Below, in pieces: positions 1-12,603 of a stretch of 64,000 nt of DNA. The stretch comes from Isoetes taiwanensis. Its lineage: Eukaryota > Streptophyta > Lycopodiopsida > Isoetales > Isoetaceae. The notes under the pieces were generated by a model. The model was not told the origin of the DNA, ran no database searches, and saw nothing but the letters and a program-made list of their open reading frames with translations. The DNA is taken from contig JAJEKV010000066.1 in assembly GCA_021234155.1 (NCBI GenBank), positions 3,101,457 through 3,165,456 of the forward strand. The letters are read 5' to 3'. Position numbers and translations under genes: made by a program. Position 1 is the stretch's first letter; the number at the start of each line of letters is the position of its first letter.

Positions 1-745
1 TATGGACAATACTCGAGTGCTGACACGATAATGACAAAATTTCCTCCACTGGTAACAATAATCCTAGAGCACACTATACTATAATAATAACTTATAATTT
101 GCAACCAATAAAAAGGGCACGTCAACACAAAGACGCCGCTGCTACTATTATCGCCACTCGCCGTTTCCTGTTCACCAACTTTTATCGTAAATGGCTTTTC
201 CGGGCCAGTTTTGTCTGCCGGGCCTATGTTTTTCGCGTATGCATTTTTGGCGCTTGATCATCCTTTGCATGCCCTTTCCAAGCTTCAAGCAAGCAGTATT
301 TCAATGATCAATCAACTCATTTCGAAGGCTGTTTGATAGATTTAGGGCTTTGCTTTTGCCGTTTTCAATCCATCCCATCATCCTCCTCCTCTTCTTCCAT
401 CCGCGCGGATATTTTTCGACTGATCTCGCCGTCACCGATCGTCGATGTTGATCGCCTGAAATGATCGACGCAGCGATTTTTTCGATCTGACGTGCTCGAT
501 AGTTTATCGCAGCGCGATTAGTTCTTTTTTAATTAACAATGTAAATAGTTTTAAATATCTCTTTTCAATGCAATCCTCGCTCTTTTTGTTTTTTTTTTTA
601 TTTATTTTTATTTATGTAAAGTTTCTTAATGTTTGTTCTTTTATTTTTACGTACTGCACACGAAATGCCTGAAATCGATTTTCAGTCAAGACATCTTAGG
701 TAAGAATTTTAGCTTGAGTAGGAGAATAAAACAATGTTTTATTTA
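1..745. other. AT-rich intergenic DNA, no gene seen
   Basis: No open frame with a recognisable protein and no RNA gene is visible. The block has a T-rich run near 585-612 and is otherwise unremarkable plant-like intergenic sequence. Confidence 0.5.
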
Positions 746-750
746 GGTTA

Positions 751-1110
751 AAAAAACTTGGGGAGATTCTGGAGGGGTTGGGTTCGTCTCTCGAGTGGAA
801 GACTAGGTGTTCGGGTCCAAAGCCTCACCCGCTTAATTTTGTAATTTTATTTGATTAATGTATTTAGTTTTAGAAAAAAACTGGGAGTGGCATGGTTCAT
901 CTCTCACTTGGAGAGAGTGGAGAAGACTAGGTGTTCGGTCCAAGCTTCCTACCCGTTTTACTCCTTGAAATTTTATTGATTAACGGTATTTAGCTTTCAG
1001 GAAAATTTAGGGAGTGGACAAGGGTACATTCATCTCACTCGCGAAGTGGAGAAGACAGGTTCCGTCCAAGCTCACCGCCACTCTGTTTATTATTAATATA
1101 TCAATAAATA
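751..1110. repeat. Tandem repeat, ~125-bp unit, three degenerate copies
   Basis: Three successive units start near 751, 874 and 1001. Each has, in the same order, an A-rich start, a 'gggag' block, 'ttcatctctcac'-like text, 'gtggagaagactaggtgttc', 'ggtccaagc', a 'cacccg' block and an AT-rich end with 'gattaa.gtatttagtttt'. The third unit is the most decayed. No coding potential is apparent, so this is a short satellite-like or duplicated non-coding segment. Confidence 0.7.
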
Positions 1111-3480
1111 GAAATCTTTTTACTGGATTGGACAAGGGCGTATTTTGAAAAAAAAAAAAAATTTACTATTATTATTGATTTTCTGCTTCTAAAGGTTAAG
1201 AATGTTGTTTTTAAATGTTAGGGATGTCAGAAAACACCGGATGTGGAGGTTAAGAGCAAGAAAAAATTTAAATAGTTGGTTTTAAAAAAACAAAGGGAAA
1301 CTAACTCTTTAAGAAGAAAGTAGGTAAAGTCCATAATGAAGGTTTACCACAAAGGATTAGTTTTAGAATCTAAATTCACTGGTATGGGTCTCCGACGAAG
1401 ACATCACTCAATGATTAGTGAGATTAGACGCGATGGTCAGCAAAATGAGATATGTGTTAACGAAAGTCCCGGACCGGGATGCAACCGGTCAACGGTCACC
1501 ATTTTGTCGCATGTGAAAAGCGAAGTGCCAATTTGAGCATAATAAACACAGGTCAAATGTTGACTTCTCTCCTTGACACACATGTGCCAATGATTGTCCC
1601 CATGGATCCGCCGAAGACATGTTTGAAGCATTCGCAGCGAAGTCCCAATGAGGCTCGGCTGGGAGGAATGGGTAGTGGAATTCCTCAAAGAAGCTTTGAC
1701 GCTTGGATCACAAGACCATCATTGGCGGATCTCAATGCACGGGCTGAGGTGGCCTGTGCCTTTGCACTGTGGGGGTGCCTCTAGTGAGCGTGTGGCCTAC
1801 CTATAATTTTCTTTTGGAGAATACAGTCAATCTTTTCCCATGCCCTAGGAGGCCGTGGATGTGATAAAGCACCTTATTGAGGAGAGCCAACACATAATTT
1901 GACAAATCAAAATCAACCAAATTACAACACTTCCCAAGATGATGAGCTATATGTTGGATGCTTTCAAGGGCAAAGAGCAGCGTGAGACGCATGATGGCTC
2001 AAAGATATGGCGCTTCAAGCATTCAGATCCTTTGCCATCCATATCGACTTGCATATGAAGTTGCTAGCTCTGGGGATGTACCATAGGGGCCACGAAGAGA
2101 CTTTACCTTTCATGAATGGAGGCATGACTTGCACCGTTTGGACTATTTACCCAATAACTTGTCATCACGCTAGAAGATGGTCAAATGCAATTGCTAGAGC
2201 CGCAAGAAGAATCGACAAACACATAGTAGGCGCTGAACTTAGAGCAAAATGCGAAGCTACATCAAGATGTTCCGCAGGATAGTTTCCTTGCCCAGCGTAT
2301 GGTGTCGTTGGACCACAAAGGCCACACTGGCCACACACAAAGCTTAATTAGTCAAATTACACTTTTACATATACTTCCAAAATGTGTGGTGGCCATTGGT
2401 GATTGGACAATGTCTATTTTTACAAAGAGCCGTCCTTGTTGAAGTGTCTATTCTTTGCCTTCGGATGGACAAGAAAATATCCATGGTTAGAGGAACCCGT
2501 TTTAAATTCATGATGTCTATGCATTGGGATATTTACGAGATGCTTCGATGCTCGCAAGCTAAGTGCGCGACGAATGGAGTGGTTTAATAATACCGCCCAA
2601 TGGATCCAACTGAGCATACCAACGCCTTGACAAGTTGGAGGAGTTAAAAACAAGAAATGATGTGCTTCACGGAAGACGAGTCATCACCACCCAAAGTCAG
2701 TTGTTGAAGCCTTACAAAAGGTTGGAATATCTTCTACCATGGTTGTGAGACAAAGATCGCAGTACGGATGCCTTGGAGATGTCAAAATTAAGGTTGCCAC
2801 AACCTCAAATAATGGTCTTGCCATGCATAAATTTTTAATTGTCTAATAACCAAATATAGCATCTTTAATTATTCAAATCCCAATGTTTTGTGTAATGAAA
2901 CTTCCATAACATTTGTTGTTTTCCTACTATGTTATTCATCGCGACTCCATAAACAACTGTAAGTGGCACATGTCCGCCAACCATGGGATGCGCACCATGG
3001 CATATCTATTGTTCAATAACTTCATTCTCGCTATGTTTGGTAGCCTTCCATCGACTCTGTAAACCTCGCAGTTGGTATGCAGCAATGCCTGGTTTCGCTA
3101 ATTCACCGCCACCTCCACCATTGTGTGGATTTGTATGGATTTTTTCTAGGATAAAATGTGTAAGCTAACCATTTATTAACGCTCTATATAAAATGTAGCT
3201 GTAAATGCGCCGTCCTTCTTTTCCGGCGTATAATGTTCGCCGTCGTGTTGGTGTGGGCGATCTTCTCTATCACCGCCGAAGAGATTCGGAAAGACCTCGT
3301 GATCCAAAGAAGACGGCATAGAACTCCGAGTGGTCAACGGGCGATAACCCCAAGATAGGTGGAATGCCTGTACTGGAAGTCGCCTCCTGTAGAGAGAGAG
3401 AGACTGGCGCCGTGCTCGCTGAATCAAAAGTAGGCGGAGGTTCGGGCGTCACACCTCCACGCCATAGCGCTCATACAATT
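1111..3480. other. No recognisable gene; short unsupported open frames only
   Basis: Several frames of 60-100 codons stay open here (for example 1479-1784 plus, 2007-2282 plus, 2384-2587 plus), but none shows a family motif. They overlap on both strands, as random open frames do. The text may be decayed transposon coding sequence. I cannot assign a family. Confidence 0.4.
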
Positions 3481-3489
3481 TCTTCGTAA

Positions 3490-3570
3490 TTCAATCTTGG
3501 GGTCGCCCCGGCTAACGGTGAGAATCGAACCTACCTAAGGAGCGCTGCCGACCGCCGGGCCCACGCCTGA
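3490..3570 (-). mobile_element. tRNA-derived SINE-like remnant (pol III A and B boxes)
   Basis: On the minus strand GGTTCGATTC (3522-3531) matches the internal B box of tRNA genes and SINEs (GGTTCGANNC). About 20 bases upstream TGGGCCCGGCGGTCGGCAG (3545-3563) resembles the A-box region of plant SINEs. The order and spacing fit a pol III type 2 promoter. No full tRNA cloverleaf can be drawn, so a SINE head or tRNA relic is the better reading. No poly(A) tail or target duplication was identified. Confidence 0.4.
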
Positions 3571-3599
3571 GTGGACGAATTCCTCTTCTTCCTGTTAAA

Positions 3600-4989
3600 C
3601 GCGGCACCACCGCAGACCACTCACACGTGAGGCATTCCTTCAATATGAGTGAGTTCTATCTTTGAATTATGTCTTTTGTTCACACATATCTGGCGTTAGT
3701 CGATGTTGGAGTGTAGCAAGAAGTTGCGCCACAAAGACCGCAGCGGCAATTTTGGAAGATGGCTAATAATGTCAAATAGCGCTTGCCATAACGCCCACAA
3801 GTGGTTTTAAGTGATGAGGAAAAAGGATCAAGGGATTTTAGAAGGTATCATCCTGCTTTAAAGTCGAGAGATCTCATGGAGGAGCTAAAGTGTGGTAAAC
3901 ATGTTAAATCCACCGTATTAGGGCTCTTCTTCGCTCTACATTATAACCCTTCATATTTTATTTATATATTTTGCAGGTAATCGAAGAAGTACCGAAAGCT
4001 CTGCCAGCCACAGTGGAGTCCTGGCGAGAATATGGCAATGCCTTATCCGCCAATTAATGAGGCATTTCGGCACATCATCTCTCCCAGCTTAATGGCAATT
4101 AGATGATGCCATGCGGACTAAGTCCTTGTATTGCATTGTAGTGTTTCAGCGCCATGCCATCAAAAGAAAGGGGAATAAAGGCAATACCGGACGCCGCCAG
4201 GTGCTGGCCGGTGGCGGTTAAGTGCGGCGTCGCTAGTGCCAATGTCCGGTCTCGCCAGGCCTGGAGCAAGCCATTTGTAAGTATACCGGTTTATCAGGTT
4301 CTCGCTGAACACTAACATTGTTTGGTGCTCATTCTCACTAGGCTGCCATTTTACCGGGCCGCCAGTGATGAACGCCGCTGAAGGGCCTTCAAACAAGGGC
4401 GCCATGCTGCTGTCACGGGTGACACCAGCAAGGCTGAAAGGGGGGATGAAGTGTGTATCATCTAGATAATGACAGACTACAATGAACTAATTGTTATGTA
4501 TACAATATAATGCGTAGTACCAAAGCTATTCGCCACAATGAAGAAGAAGAAGAATATATAACACCAAGACTTAATATTTGTAATGTGCAACCATATCGTA
4601 AATATATTAATTGAATTCAATTTTTATGCTTTGTTCTTATTATTTGTGATTTTTTTGTTATGTTATATGCTCGACTACTTTTTTGCTCCTTTATTTGCTA
4701 AACATTTAATTACATATTAAACAATAATGCTTATCTACCATTAATGCAATTAAATCATCATTTGTTTCTATTTTTCAGACTTTTAAAATTTTAAATATTT
4801 ATTCTCGATTTATTTGTTCATATTTAATATTATTAATACTATTATTATTATTGATAATGTATTAATATTAATAATTATTACTAACATTTATTTATATTAA
4901 ATATTTGTTACCTGCATGAATATTAACCGGCCTGCTAAATCATCATATTGAATAATATTAAATAAATATTTTTTATCAAAATTTCCTAA
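3600..4989. other. No gene seen; strongly AT-rich from about 4,500
   Basis: Only short overlapping open frames occur. From roughly 4,500 to 4,980 the sequence is very AT-rich, with ATTATT/TTAATA runs, and then changes abruptly to a CpG-rich block. Confidence 0.45.
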
Positions 4990-5425
4990 TCGCCGCTTGA
5001 ACGATACTTGTCCGCTGGGTATCGCCGCCACGTCGCTAACGACTTGTCCGGCATATTTCGTGCCGCCAGAAAAGTCGGCGTTCACGCGCATGACGCCAAC
5101 AACGTTGCCAACGACGCTTTCACATCACGGGCCATCGCCGGGCCGCTTAGCTACCGGGTAACGCCACGCTCGATCGGACATGATGATCGGCTGCCGCGAA
5201 CGACGCTACGTTTATCTCAAGACGCCACCGTTTACCGGTTTACCGGTCACCGGGTACAGCGCGTTGACCTAAGCGCCTAAATGACGCTGAACGCTAAAGA
5301 CGCCGCCAGACGCCGCGATACGACGCTATAAACGTCAGATATCGACGCATCAAATAGAGATGCCATCGACGCTATGACGCTTTATCATCGACGCGGCAAC
5401 GACGCCCGACGCTTCTACGACGCCG
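4990..5425. repeat. CpG-rich block with clustered GACGC words
   Basis: About fifteen GACGC words, mostly CGACGC or AGACGC, occur between 5088 and 5425. They are interspersed with other CpG words, including three ACCGG units around 5230-5250. The flanks are AT-rich, so the boundary is sharp. Spacing is irregular, so this is not a simple microsatellite. A 90-codon frame (5008-5280 plus) crosses it but looks like a by-product of the word bias. It may be a degenerate minisatellite or a fossil CpG island. Confidence 0.55.
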
Positions 5426-5649
5426 CAATGGGGTTTGGTTTTGTAGTGATGATGCCCTGTATTTTGGCCACCTCTCACATTAGTGTGGACAAAATTTGAT
5501 TTAAAAAGTAGCCACCAATAGAAGAATCTTTTTATACTGTGCCCGCCGCATCCATCAACAATAAGCTTGATTTCACTTAAGGCCGAGAGCAAACTCCCAC
5601 AATCAGAATAAATGACTTTGAGCTCTTAAAACCGAATGATCATCCGGAT

Positions 5650-6650
5650 AACCATTAATAATTATATTGCTTTTCACCTTCATAGCCCTACACATGAGAT
5701 GGAATCATGATTCATTCCAATTGCTCAAAACCCGAGACACCGATGCAGAATTTGTTACATTATTTATCTCGAATCACTAACCTTTTGTCATTGTTACACC
5801 CACCATTTCGCACCGAGCAGAGATGGTTTTTGTCTTGTTTCGCCCATATTCTTTATATTTTCTCTCTTTGGATGCTTACACAGCAACCCCACTCGAGGAT
5901 GTAAGTTGTGATGCCAAAAAATGAAACTAACTTCATCACATTTGAGATCATCCGCATAAAAAATAGTGGAGACTTCATTTACGTGACATTTCATGATACA
6001 GATGTAAGGAGACTGTACGGAGCGAAAATGCCTAATCGCTAGCCGAGCAAGTTGTATGGAATTACCCCCAACTGGGTCAGACTTTTCAATCCAAAGATTC
6101 CGGATATACAAAGAAAGCATAGTCGAGGGAAGTACAAAGCACTTTCAAACCAAATTTTGTGAATCCAGAGCTTGATCCTTCAAAAGGATCCTTAACCTAA
6201 AACCACCAAAAATTGGGCAATAAGATTTTGCCAGCAACTTTAGCGCAACCTTTAGGCGAATTTCCTTATAGCAGCTTCACTTCCCATAAGTTGCTTTATT
6301 ATCAACCACTCATTGCGATGATAAATAAGTCGTGTGGCCGGGCAATCACAAGATCTCCACTCTGGCAGCTGCGGTACATCGCGAACTTCCTCTTAATTCT
6401 ATTTGTGATTGATGCCCAAAATAACCTGGTATGCTCCAAGGCAGGAAGTCTCAACAATTTAGTGGCCATATTTTCCCCGTGAAGACCGAAGACTAGCTTT
6501 GAGATGTCCAAAAGGATCATTGATTTAGACTGTTTCAAAGAACTCCCTGAAGCATCAATAACCCATTGCACCAAAAGGTGTATTATTCCATCATCCCCTG
6601 TAAAAAGGACATGTCATCCTACACGACAAAGAGAGCCGCATTCTTTTACT
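5650..6650 (-). pseudogene. Decayed LINE (non-LTR) reverse transcriptase remnant
   Basis: Read on the minus strand, about 6606-6587 gives an F-T-G-D-D core, a degenerate form of the F/Y-x-D-D catalytic box. It is followed after roughly 20 residues by ASGSSLKQSKSM (6553-6518), which matches the 'SG..N..KS' block that follows the catalytic box in plant LINE reverse transcriptases. Further downstream (to ~5650) the text is broken by stops and frame changes. Neither an endonuclease nor a poly(A) end was located. Assignment rests on two ordered motifs only. Confidence 0.45.
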
Positions 6651-7157
6651 TATCCTAGGCATTTGAAGACTTAATTAGCCTAGTTTGGTGTGTCTTCTGT
6701 GATCCGGTAGCACTTTGAGGGAACCTTTTGTAAGAATTGGTGCGTTAAGAACTCTTCACTTGCGTAGTTCTCCATTGCAGGTTTTCCTCTTTTCCTCAGC
6801 AAAGTTGTCGCCATTTTTCAACACAATAGAAGCCTAACGTATAACTGATGGACTTAATCCATGTTTCTCCCTCCGTGGATACAGCACTCAGCCAGCCTTT
6901 CTCCATCAAGCAGTTTTCTCTGTGAAGGCTATATACTTACCATGCTTTATACCTCCTCCTTCTCTCCGCTACATTTCCACCTTGTAAATTTTACAAAAGC
7001 TCCTTCTCTTGGTTATCTCCCCAACGAAATCTAGTCGCTGCTCTTGGCCCCATGTGCCTTTATCTAGAGAAGCAAGTAGAGTGATGCTACATATATATAT
7101 TGCGTGTTGCATAAAGCACACATGCTTTTTCTACTACAATTCTGAAGCATTTAACTT

Positions 7158-7415
7158 TTAAAACTTCCAACCAAGTTTCTTTGTAGGTTCTAACCAATCT
7201 CTATTCCAAAATCCTAGTAGTATGAACATTAATTCCCCATCTGGATCATCCCGAGGAGGTGCCAGGCATTCCCCTTCTAGGATTATTTCCGGAAGGGAGC
7301 CCAGTTGAATGAGACTTTCCACCCAATCGCGCATTTCTTCCAAGCAGTGCCCCGATGCTGCGAGAATGTATTTAGTACCGGTTTTACCCCTTGGGGTGCC
7401 TTCCTCATAGTAAGA
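7158..7415 (-). other. Unrecognised open peptide segment (86 codons)
   Basis: A minus-strand frame runs open from just after a TAA at 7416-7418 to a stop at 7158. It encodes an acidic, tryptophan-containing peptide with LEEMRDWVESLIQLG and RDDPDGELMFILLGFW. Composition looks protein-like rather than random, and there is no competing frame. I do not recognise the family. It lies upstream, on the same strand, of the LINE RT remnant at 5.7-6.6 kb and could be part of that element. Confidence 0.25.
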
Positions 7416-7429
7416 TTAGAAAGAGTTAT

Positions 7430-8890
7430 CTACATAAGTTGATGCTTGTTGTGAACCATCCCATCTAGAATCTCTATTGCCAAACCTTCTATGTATTTCA
7501 GCAAATAATTATAGAATGTTTTAACAACAAATACGAAAAAATGGTGCTAGTGGGCAGCTCTGTCGATGCCCCCTCTTCTTTATAGGAAGGATTCGCATTA
7601 AAACCGACAACGGTGGTCGACAAGAATAACGTTATTTCAACGCTTCAACCCACAAATCTTAACAACATTTTATCCAAGAAGCTCCTAATTTATATTATTA
7701 TGTTCCAGTTTCGGATATATGCTTCATTTTTGTGTTATTTTCAGCCCACTATATAAATCTTCAAAGATCTATGTTTCTAGAAGACCCGGATTATACAAAG
7801 CAAAGAAATTTCTCGCCAAGAGGTTCCATTTTTGTGATAAAGTCCTTCATGTACCTGTAGAATGCGACAAAAACACATGATGAAAAAGCCAATCGCTGAT
7901 GGTGTTTGATCTTTACTCTTTGGATCCAAAGAGAGATGCTCTACTTAATTTTTGCAAGTTATCACCAGATAAAATCTTATATAGGTACAAGTATTCTTCT
8001 TTTGTCCAATCCTTTATTTTGAAAAATTCAATTGAGCATCCATCCCGTGGCATTTACCTTTGTATACCTCATCACTATCAACGCATTTGAAGCATTCCTT
8101 AACCCTTCATATCTTCTTTCAGAATTACAGCTCTTCTTAAACAAGTTGATTTCATCAAGGTGAACGATTGTCTCCAGGCTTCTTACCTTAAAATCATAGC
8201 ACAATACCCCACTTGTCGTAAGTTCAGTTTCCTATCCTCAGATTCAACCTTTACCTTTTGCCTTTCTCATTTCTAGTTTGCTCTTACCTTCAAAAGTATT
8301 TTCTAACGTGTAGTGCTTCAATGCCAGTCCTTTGAGTTTAATCACTGTGCCTTTCTCGACGTACCGTCAAGTACTTTTATTATCCGTGTCTCCTTTCATC
8401 CTCCTCGCCTAAGAAGCAATCAATATACCTTTTGGTAATTTCGACTTCTACCCAGCTCATATTTTTATGCGCCTTGGTCCCAGGTACACCTAATTCTGCC
8501 CCACTGCATCCAGAAGCCGCATCGCAATGCCGACCTCACTGGTCCTCAGGAGCTATGGAAAGCATTAAGGCCACTTGTGGTTCTCGCAACTGCTTCTCGT
8601 GAGTTAGTTTCATCACGCTCTTTGTTCTAGAAAGCAGCCTCTCCACCACATTTGTCTTCTTCGCGAGAACCCGTGGAATACCGGACATTTCGCGGATTTC
8701 AAGGAAGTGACCTGGGTACTTTTGTCGCTTTGACACTTGGTTTTTAGAGGGACATCAAGACGCCCATGGAACTGAAGAAACCGAACGATTTAAGGAAGAA
8801 TCCCCACCTGACCCACTCCCCTTTAGCTGTAGTGTACTTCTTCCCTCGCAGCAGTTCTCTTCATTCTTCTGCAGAATTTCTGATGTGATA
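7430..8890. other. No gene seen
   Basis: Mixed-composition sequence with only short, unsupported frames on both strands (for example 7899-8090 plus, 8536-8736 minus). No motif, repeat or RNA gene recognised. Confidence 0.4.
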
Positions 8891-8903
8891 AGTTGAAACA
8901 TAA

Positions 8904-9437
8904 ATGCCGCTTCAGCCTGTTCCCGCCCCGCTGCCGGCGTACCCCCCAGCGCAGCCCAAACCACGCATGAAGAACAGCCCTAATGACTTCTGGAACCAGC
9001 GGGCATGTAAAACGCAGCACGCACCTGTCCCGTATGTTTGTTCCTGCCTTATTTCGGACGCAAGTGTTTCACCAGAATCCCGGCGTTTCGATTTTCTCGA
9101 AAACGTACCCACCGTGAAGGCAGCGAACAAAAGAGTTGCCGATTCTTTGTTCTCCCTGCAGGTGTTGCCTGTGCCGCAGGTTAACGGTAACCGCTCGCAT
9201 GTCACAGCAACGATAAGCGTAGTTCACCAGAGACCAGAATCACCGGCTGCCACCAGATGCATGTTAAAAAAGACGGATCTCGTGATCTCAGTTATTGACC
9301 ATGGTTCTTTACGGGATTCCCGGATTAAAAAAGATTCTCTCGACATCTTAATAGCCAGAGTCCTCTTTTTCGATCCATTCCATCAATCACAACGGATAAT
9401 ATGTATCAAGTGGACGCTTCAAGAGTTTTTCCTATAA
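8904..9437 (+). other. Unrecognised 177-codon open frame
   Basis: ATG at 8904 and stop at 9435-9437. The N-terminus is proline-rich (PLQPVPAPLPAYPP), followed by mixed sequence with no transmembrane segment or recognised motif. A 97-codon frame is open on the opposite strand over the first half, so openness alone is weak evidence. There is no obvious splice or promoter context. It may be chance or part of a decayed transposon. Confidence 0.15.
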
Positions 9438-9557
9438 AGGCAAAAGCCTTTCACCGCTGTGCCACGCCTGCGGTTCAGCAAGCTTCAGAATGTCTGAAGG
9501 AAGCAGGTCAAAACAATTATATGATGCAAGCAATGAATGAACTTGGAACTTACTTTT

Positions 9558-10123
9558 TCAGCTCAGTTCTTGCGTGCTTTTTGACTCTTTCAAGGCTTCA
9601 ACATTTTGAGTTGCTAACAATGGTATTATTCTATATACCGAATTTTCACAAGGCCAAATTCGGCTTTTCCACAATCTAGTGAAATGTGAGTAAGAGTTGC
9701 TAAGACCCGGACCGTGCGATGTCTCTTTGTATTCTTTGAAGACATCTTTCGTCGGCAAAAGATCAGTCAAATGATACATATTGCCGCTGGCAAATTTTTC
9801 ACAACGCCTTCTAAAGTATTTCTCCATCCATGCCAATAAAGAAATAGGGGCATGCATTACAACTCTTCCTCGCCCACGCTATCAATGCTAGGGTTTTCTT
9901 GCTCAATCTTTGATGTGATCGAGATACTCTGAGGAATCCGCAACGGCACTATGAAGTATTTTGACACACTTTGGACGCATTGATATATAGTGCAAGAAGT
10001 TGTGCCCCGCCTGGTCTTTACATGAATAGCCAAGTAGGCACTCGGACCGACATTGTCAGCGGAATTGTAATTGTCTCTAATTGCACGGGGTTTAGCCATG
10101 TTGAATTTGCTAATGCAACCCAA
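9558..10123 (-). other. Possible transposase-like remnant, two overlapping minus frames
   Basis: Minus frames at 10123-9857 and 9857-9558 read like protein. The second contains LTDLLPTKDVFKEYKE followed by SNSYSHFTRLWKS, which loosely recalls the 'LP..K.vY..Y......S.S.F...W' block seen upstream of the zinc-binding region in some large eukaryotic DNA-transposon proteins. No catalytic residues can be placed. The resemblance is by eye and weak. Confidence 0.2.
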
Positions 10124-10199
10124 TGAACAAAGCGATGTAGCCTCGAATTTTTCTCATTTTCCGCCGGGCCCATCGATTTCTTCTTCTTACTAAGAACAT

Positions 10200-11340
10200 G
10201 CCTCAAGCCGCTGAACTAATTTGAATTTCTTTGAAGATTGGTTAGAGAACATGTAATCTCGCTAATCTTTGTCGTGGTCTTCATCCTCCTCGATGAGAGT
10301 TCCACTCTAGGAGGGACCTCCCTTCCCCTTAGTGGTGTGTTCCCGAGGAAAAATAAACCACGGACACGCGATCCGGGAAAAAATTCAGGAGGGACAAGCA
10401 GAAAGCAAATGTAGGTGATGGGCCATAGGATGCTGTTGCTCGACAGGTTGACTAGGTATCTTATCAAACATTTCTCTTATTGCTGTTTGAAATTCGCGAA
10501 CCCATGTGTCACAACATTTGTGGTTAGAGGTGGGGACCTTACAACATCGTTTTCATTTGTGCACAAGTCATGGTGAAAAAAGTGATGGAGAATTTCACAT
10601 TCTTGCGGGCGGTTGCGCATCTTGTAATTTGTTCCCGCTAGAGGAGAAGCTACAAATGGTGGGGCGTTTTTCAAAACATCAAGTAGGGAAAGATCTCGGT
10701 GATGGTATAAAAAGGAGGTGGTAGCCCATCGCGGTGGCCGTGTGGAGATGCAACGAAGGGAGGAGGCAACCAACTCCCGAAAGGCCGTAGGCAATGGTTG
10801 GAAAGATGGTGGCAAAATTTCATCGCGCGATGGACTTGGAAAATCGCCTTAGGAGTAAATAAGGATGTTGTAGAGGTGAGGATAAAAAGCCCCAGGCAAT
10901 CCATGCAAAACACATGCTCATCTGGGAGTTTCCTGGCAGAGGTACCAGGGTGCAACAAAAGGTGGTGGAAGTCCGCTCGATGCGATTAACTCATCTTCTC
11001 TTTAACCGAACTAGTAGGAGATACTAAGCAACTTCCTCGCAGTTTGTTATTCGGCATCAATGGCGTCAACCCAAGGAGAAAGTCGCTATTCCTGAATACA
11101 TGTTAGCTCACATTTTGAACCAAACGACCTCGAGCATAAGCATAGAAATGGAGATGTGTCCGAAGGTGACCTTTAAAAGAGATTTTTGGCTTTAGTCGCG
11201 GTATTCCGCGATTCACCTGTACCGGGCCCGGATCTAGTGCCTCTCGATACTTCCTCGCAATAGCTCATTCCGCTTACATAGCACGCAAAGATGGAGAGGT
11301 GAGCGTAAAAGTACAATGTACGTGCATTTTTAAAATGTTG
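10200..11340. other. No gene recognised
   Basis: Overlapping frames on both strands at 10,477-10,989 are mutually exclusive and without motifs. Two similar 'ACAAATGGTGGGGC/CGAAGGGAGGAGGC'-type stretches near 10,650 and 10,755 suggest a small internal duplication. Nothing else seen. Confidence 0.35.
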
Positions 11341-11346
11341 CTTTAG

Positions 11347-11415
11347 GTAGAGGGCCAGTGTATTCGAAATGCTACTTGACCTTCACCGGCCAAAGTGTAT
11401 TCCTGAATACACGCC
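11347..11415. repeat. Outlying copies of the GTGTATTC palindrome
   Basis: CCAAAGTGTATTCCTGAATACAC starts at 11390, and a shorter GTGTATTCGAAAT copy lies at 11358. Both are related to the palindromes clustered at 12.6-12.7 kb. Confidence 0.5.
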
Positions 11416-11737
11416 GCCATAGTTTTGCTACAAAAACATTATTAAATTTAGTGAATATTTAGCCATTTTTAGCCTTTAGCAAAGAGAATTTAGAGATTGT
11501 TATTCTAATACATTTTTAGTTTACTTTGCTACTACTTAAGCCGCTACCAAAACCCAAAGGACTATCGCTTCCCGCCACTGTTAAAACCTCAAGGCCTCGA
11601 TAAGGAGGAGGAGACTTCCCGCCACAAATATACGGTAGAATTTTCAGACCCGCTGGTTCGCCACAAGAGGTTTTGGCAGAGTACAGCAATGTCACTTTCT
11701 CAGATGTTTCTCGCGTTCCCCGTGACGTAAAATCCAT

Positions 11738-12061
11738 ATGATGACTCGAAGTTTGTGTGTGCATGGGGTCTTATACAAAGACGTGGAGTCAGCCATCGGG
11801 CGTGCCAAGCAACGTACCAAGACTTTCCCTTCAAGATGTCACAAGGCTAAGCATTGTTCTCGAAGGAAGCTTACTTTAAGTTGGTCAACGCGGATCCGCG
11901 AACGGCTTTACAAGTACATTACCCACTACATAAATAAGCCGGCGCTGGGTCCACTCATTCCCAAGACTGGCCTCGAAGTGTTGGTGGCGAAGCACTTTGA
12001 CTACAAGGTTTCGCTAAGAAGAAGTAGGGGAGATGAAAGCGCCAGCCCAGACCGGAAATAA
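11738..12061 (+). other. Unrecognised 107-codon open frame
   Basis: A basic, arginine/lysine-rich peptide with IRERLYKYITHYINKP in its middle and stop at 12059-12061. It is followed by a short CAC trinucleotide run (~12,101-12,117). No known domain is apparent and a long minus frame overlaps the 3' part. Could be a transposon fragment. Confidence 0.15.
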
Positions 12062-12603
12062 GGATGACGCAGGCTGACTCCGTCGAAGTCCGAACCCTAA
12101 GCACCACCACCACCACCAAAGAAGCAAAGATGTGACCGGTGGTCGCCATGAGCCCAAAAAGAAAGACAACGGTACTTATGATTGAAGATGCACCCCGTGA
12201 AAACCAGCAAAAGGATAAAGGAAGGGCAAGCGCCCCGTGGGTATGGTCACTAAGGAAAAAAAGATTGACAATGTGGGCCCGACCGATGAAGAGGCGTAAA
12301 ATAGTGGCCAATACACATAATGCGATAACGAAAGTACAAAACTCAAAATGAGTTTTGTCAGCAAATTAGATTTATGCACAGAGAGTTTTTAATATTCAAA
12401 GAAAAAATATGGAGAAGAACTCAAGAAGCCGTGGCCATCTTTGAGCTAAAGGAGGCGTATGCATTAGAGTGTCGCCTTAAAGTATGATGAAGCCAACAAG
12501 AGGCACTCCCTCCTGATCACCACCTATAATTGGTTTCAACCGCCTTAGGGATGGCAGGTAAGCACATCTCAGATTCGGAGTAGCCCTCAAGACTTTATAT
12601 CAT

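Noticed and set aside
4990-5425. Horizontally transferred bacterial DNA because of CpG richness
   Set aside because: No long coding frame or recognisable bacterial protein; the composition is explained by one repeated GACGC word.
5794-6120. FYADDL in a minus-strand frame, as in a reverse transcriptase catalytic box
   Set aside because: It lies downstream of the 'SG..KS' block that should follow the catalytic box, and its neighbours do not match RT motifs. The FTGDD at ~6,590-6,605 is in the right place instead.
8904-9437. 177-codon frame as a confident gene
   Set aside because: No motif, a competing antisense frame, and no homology that I can recognise.
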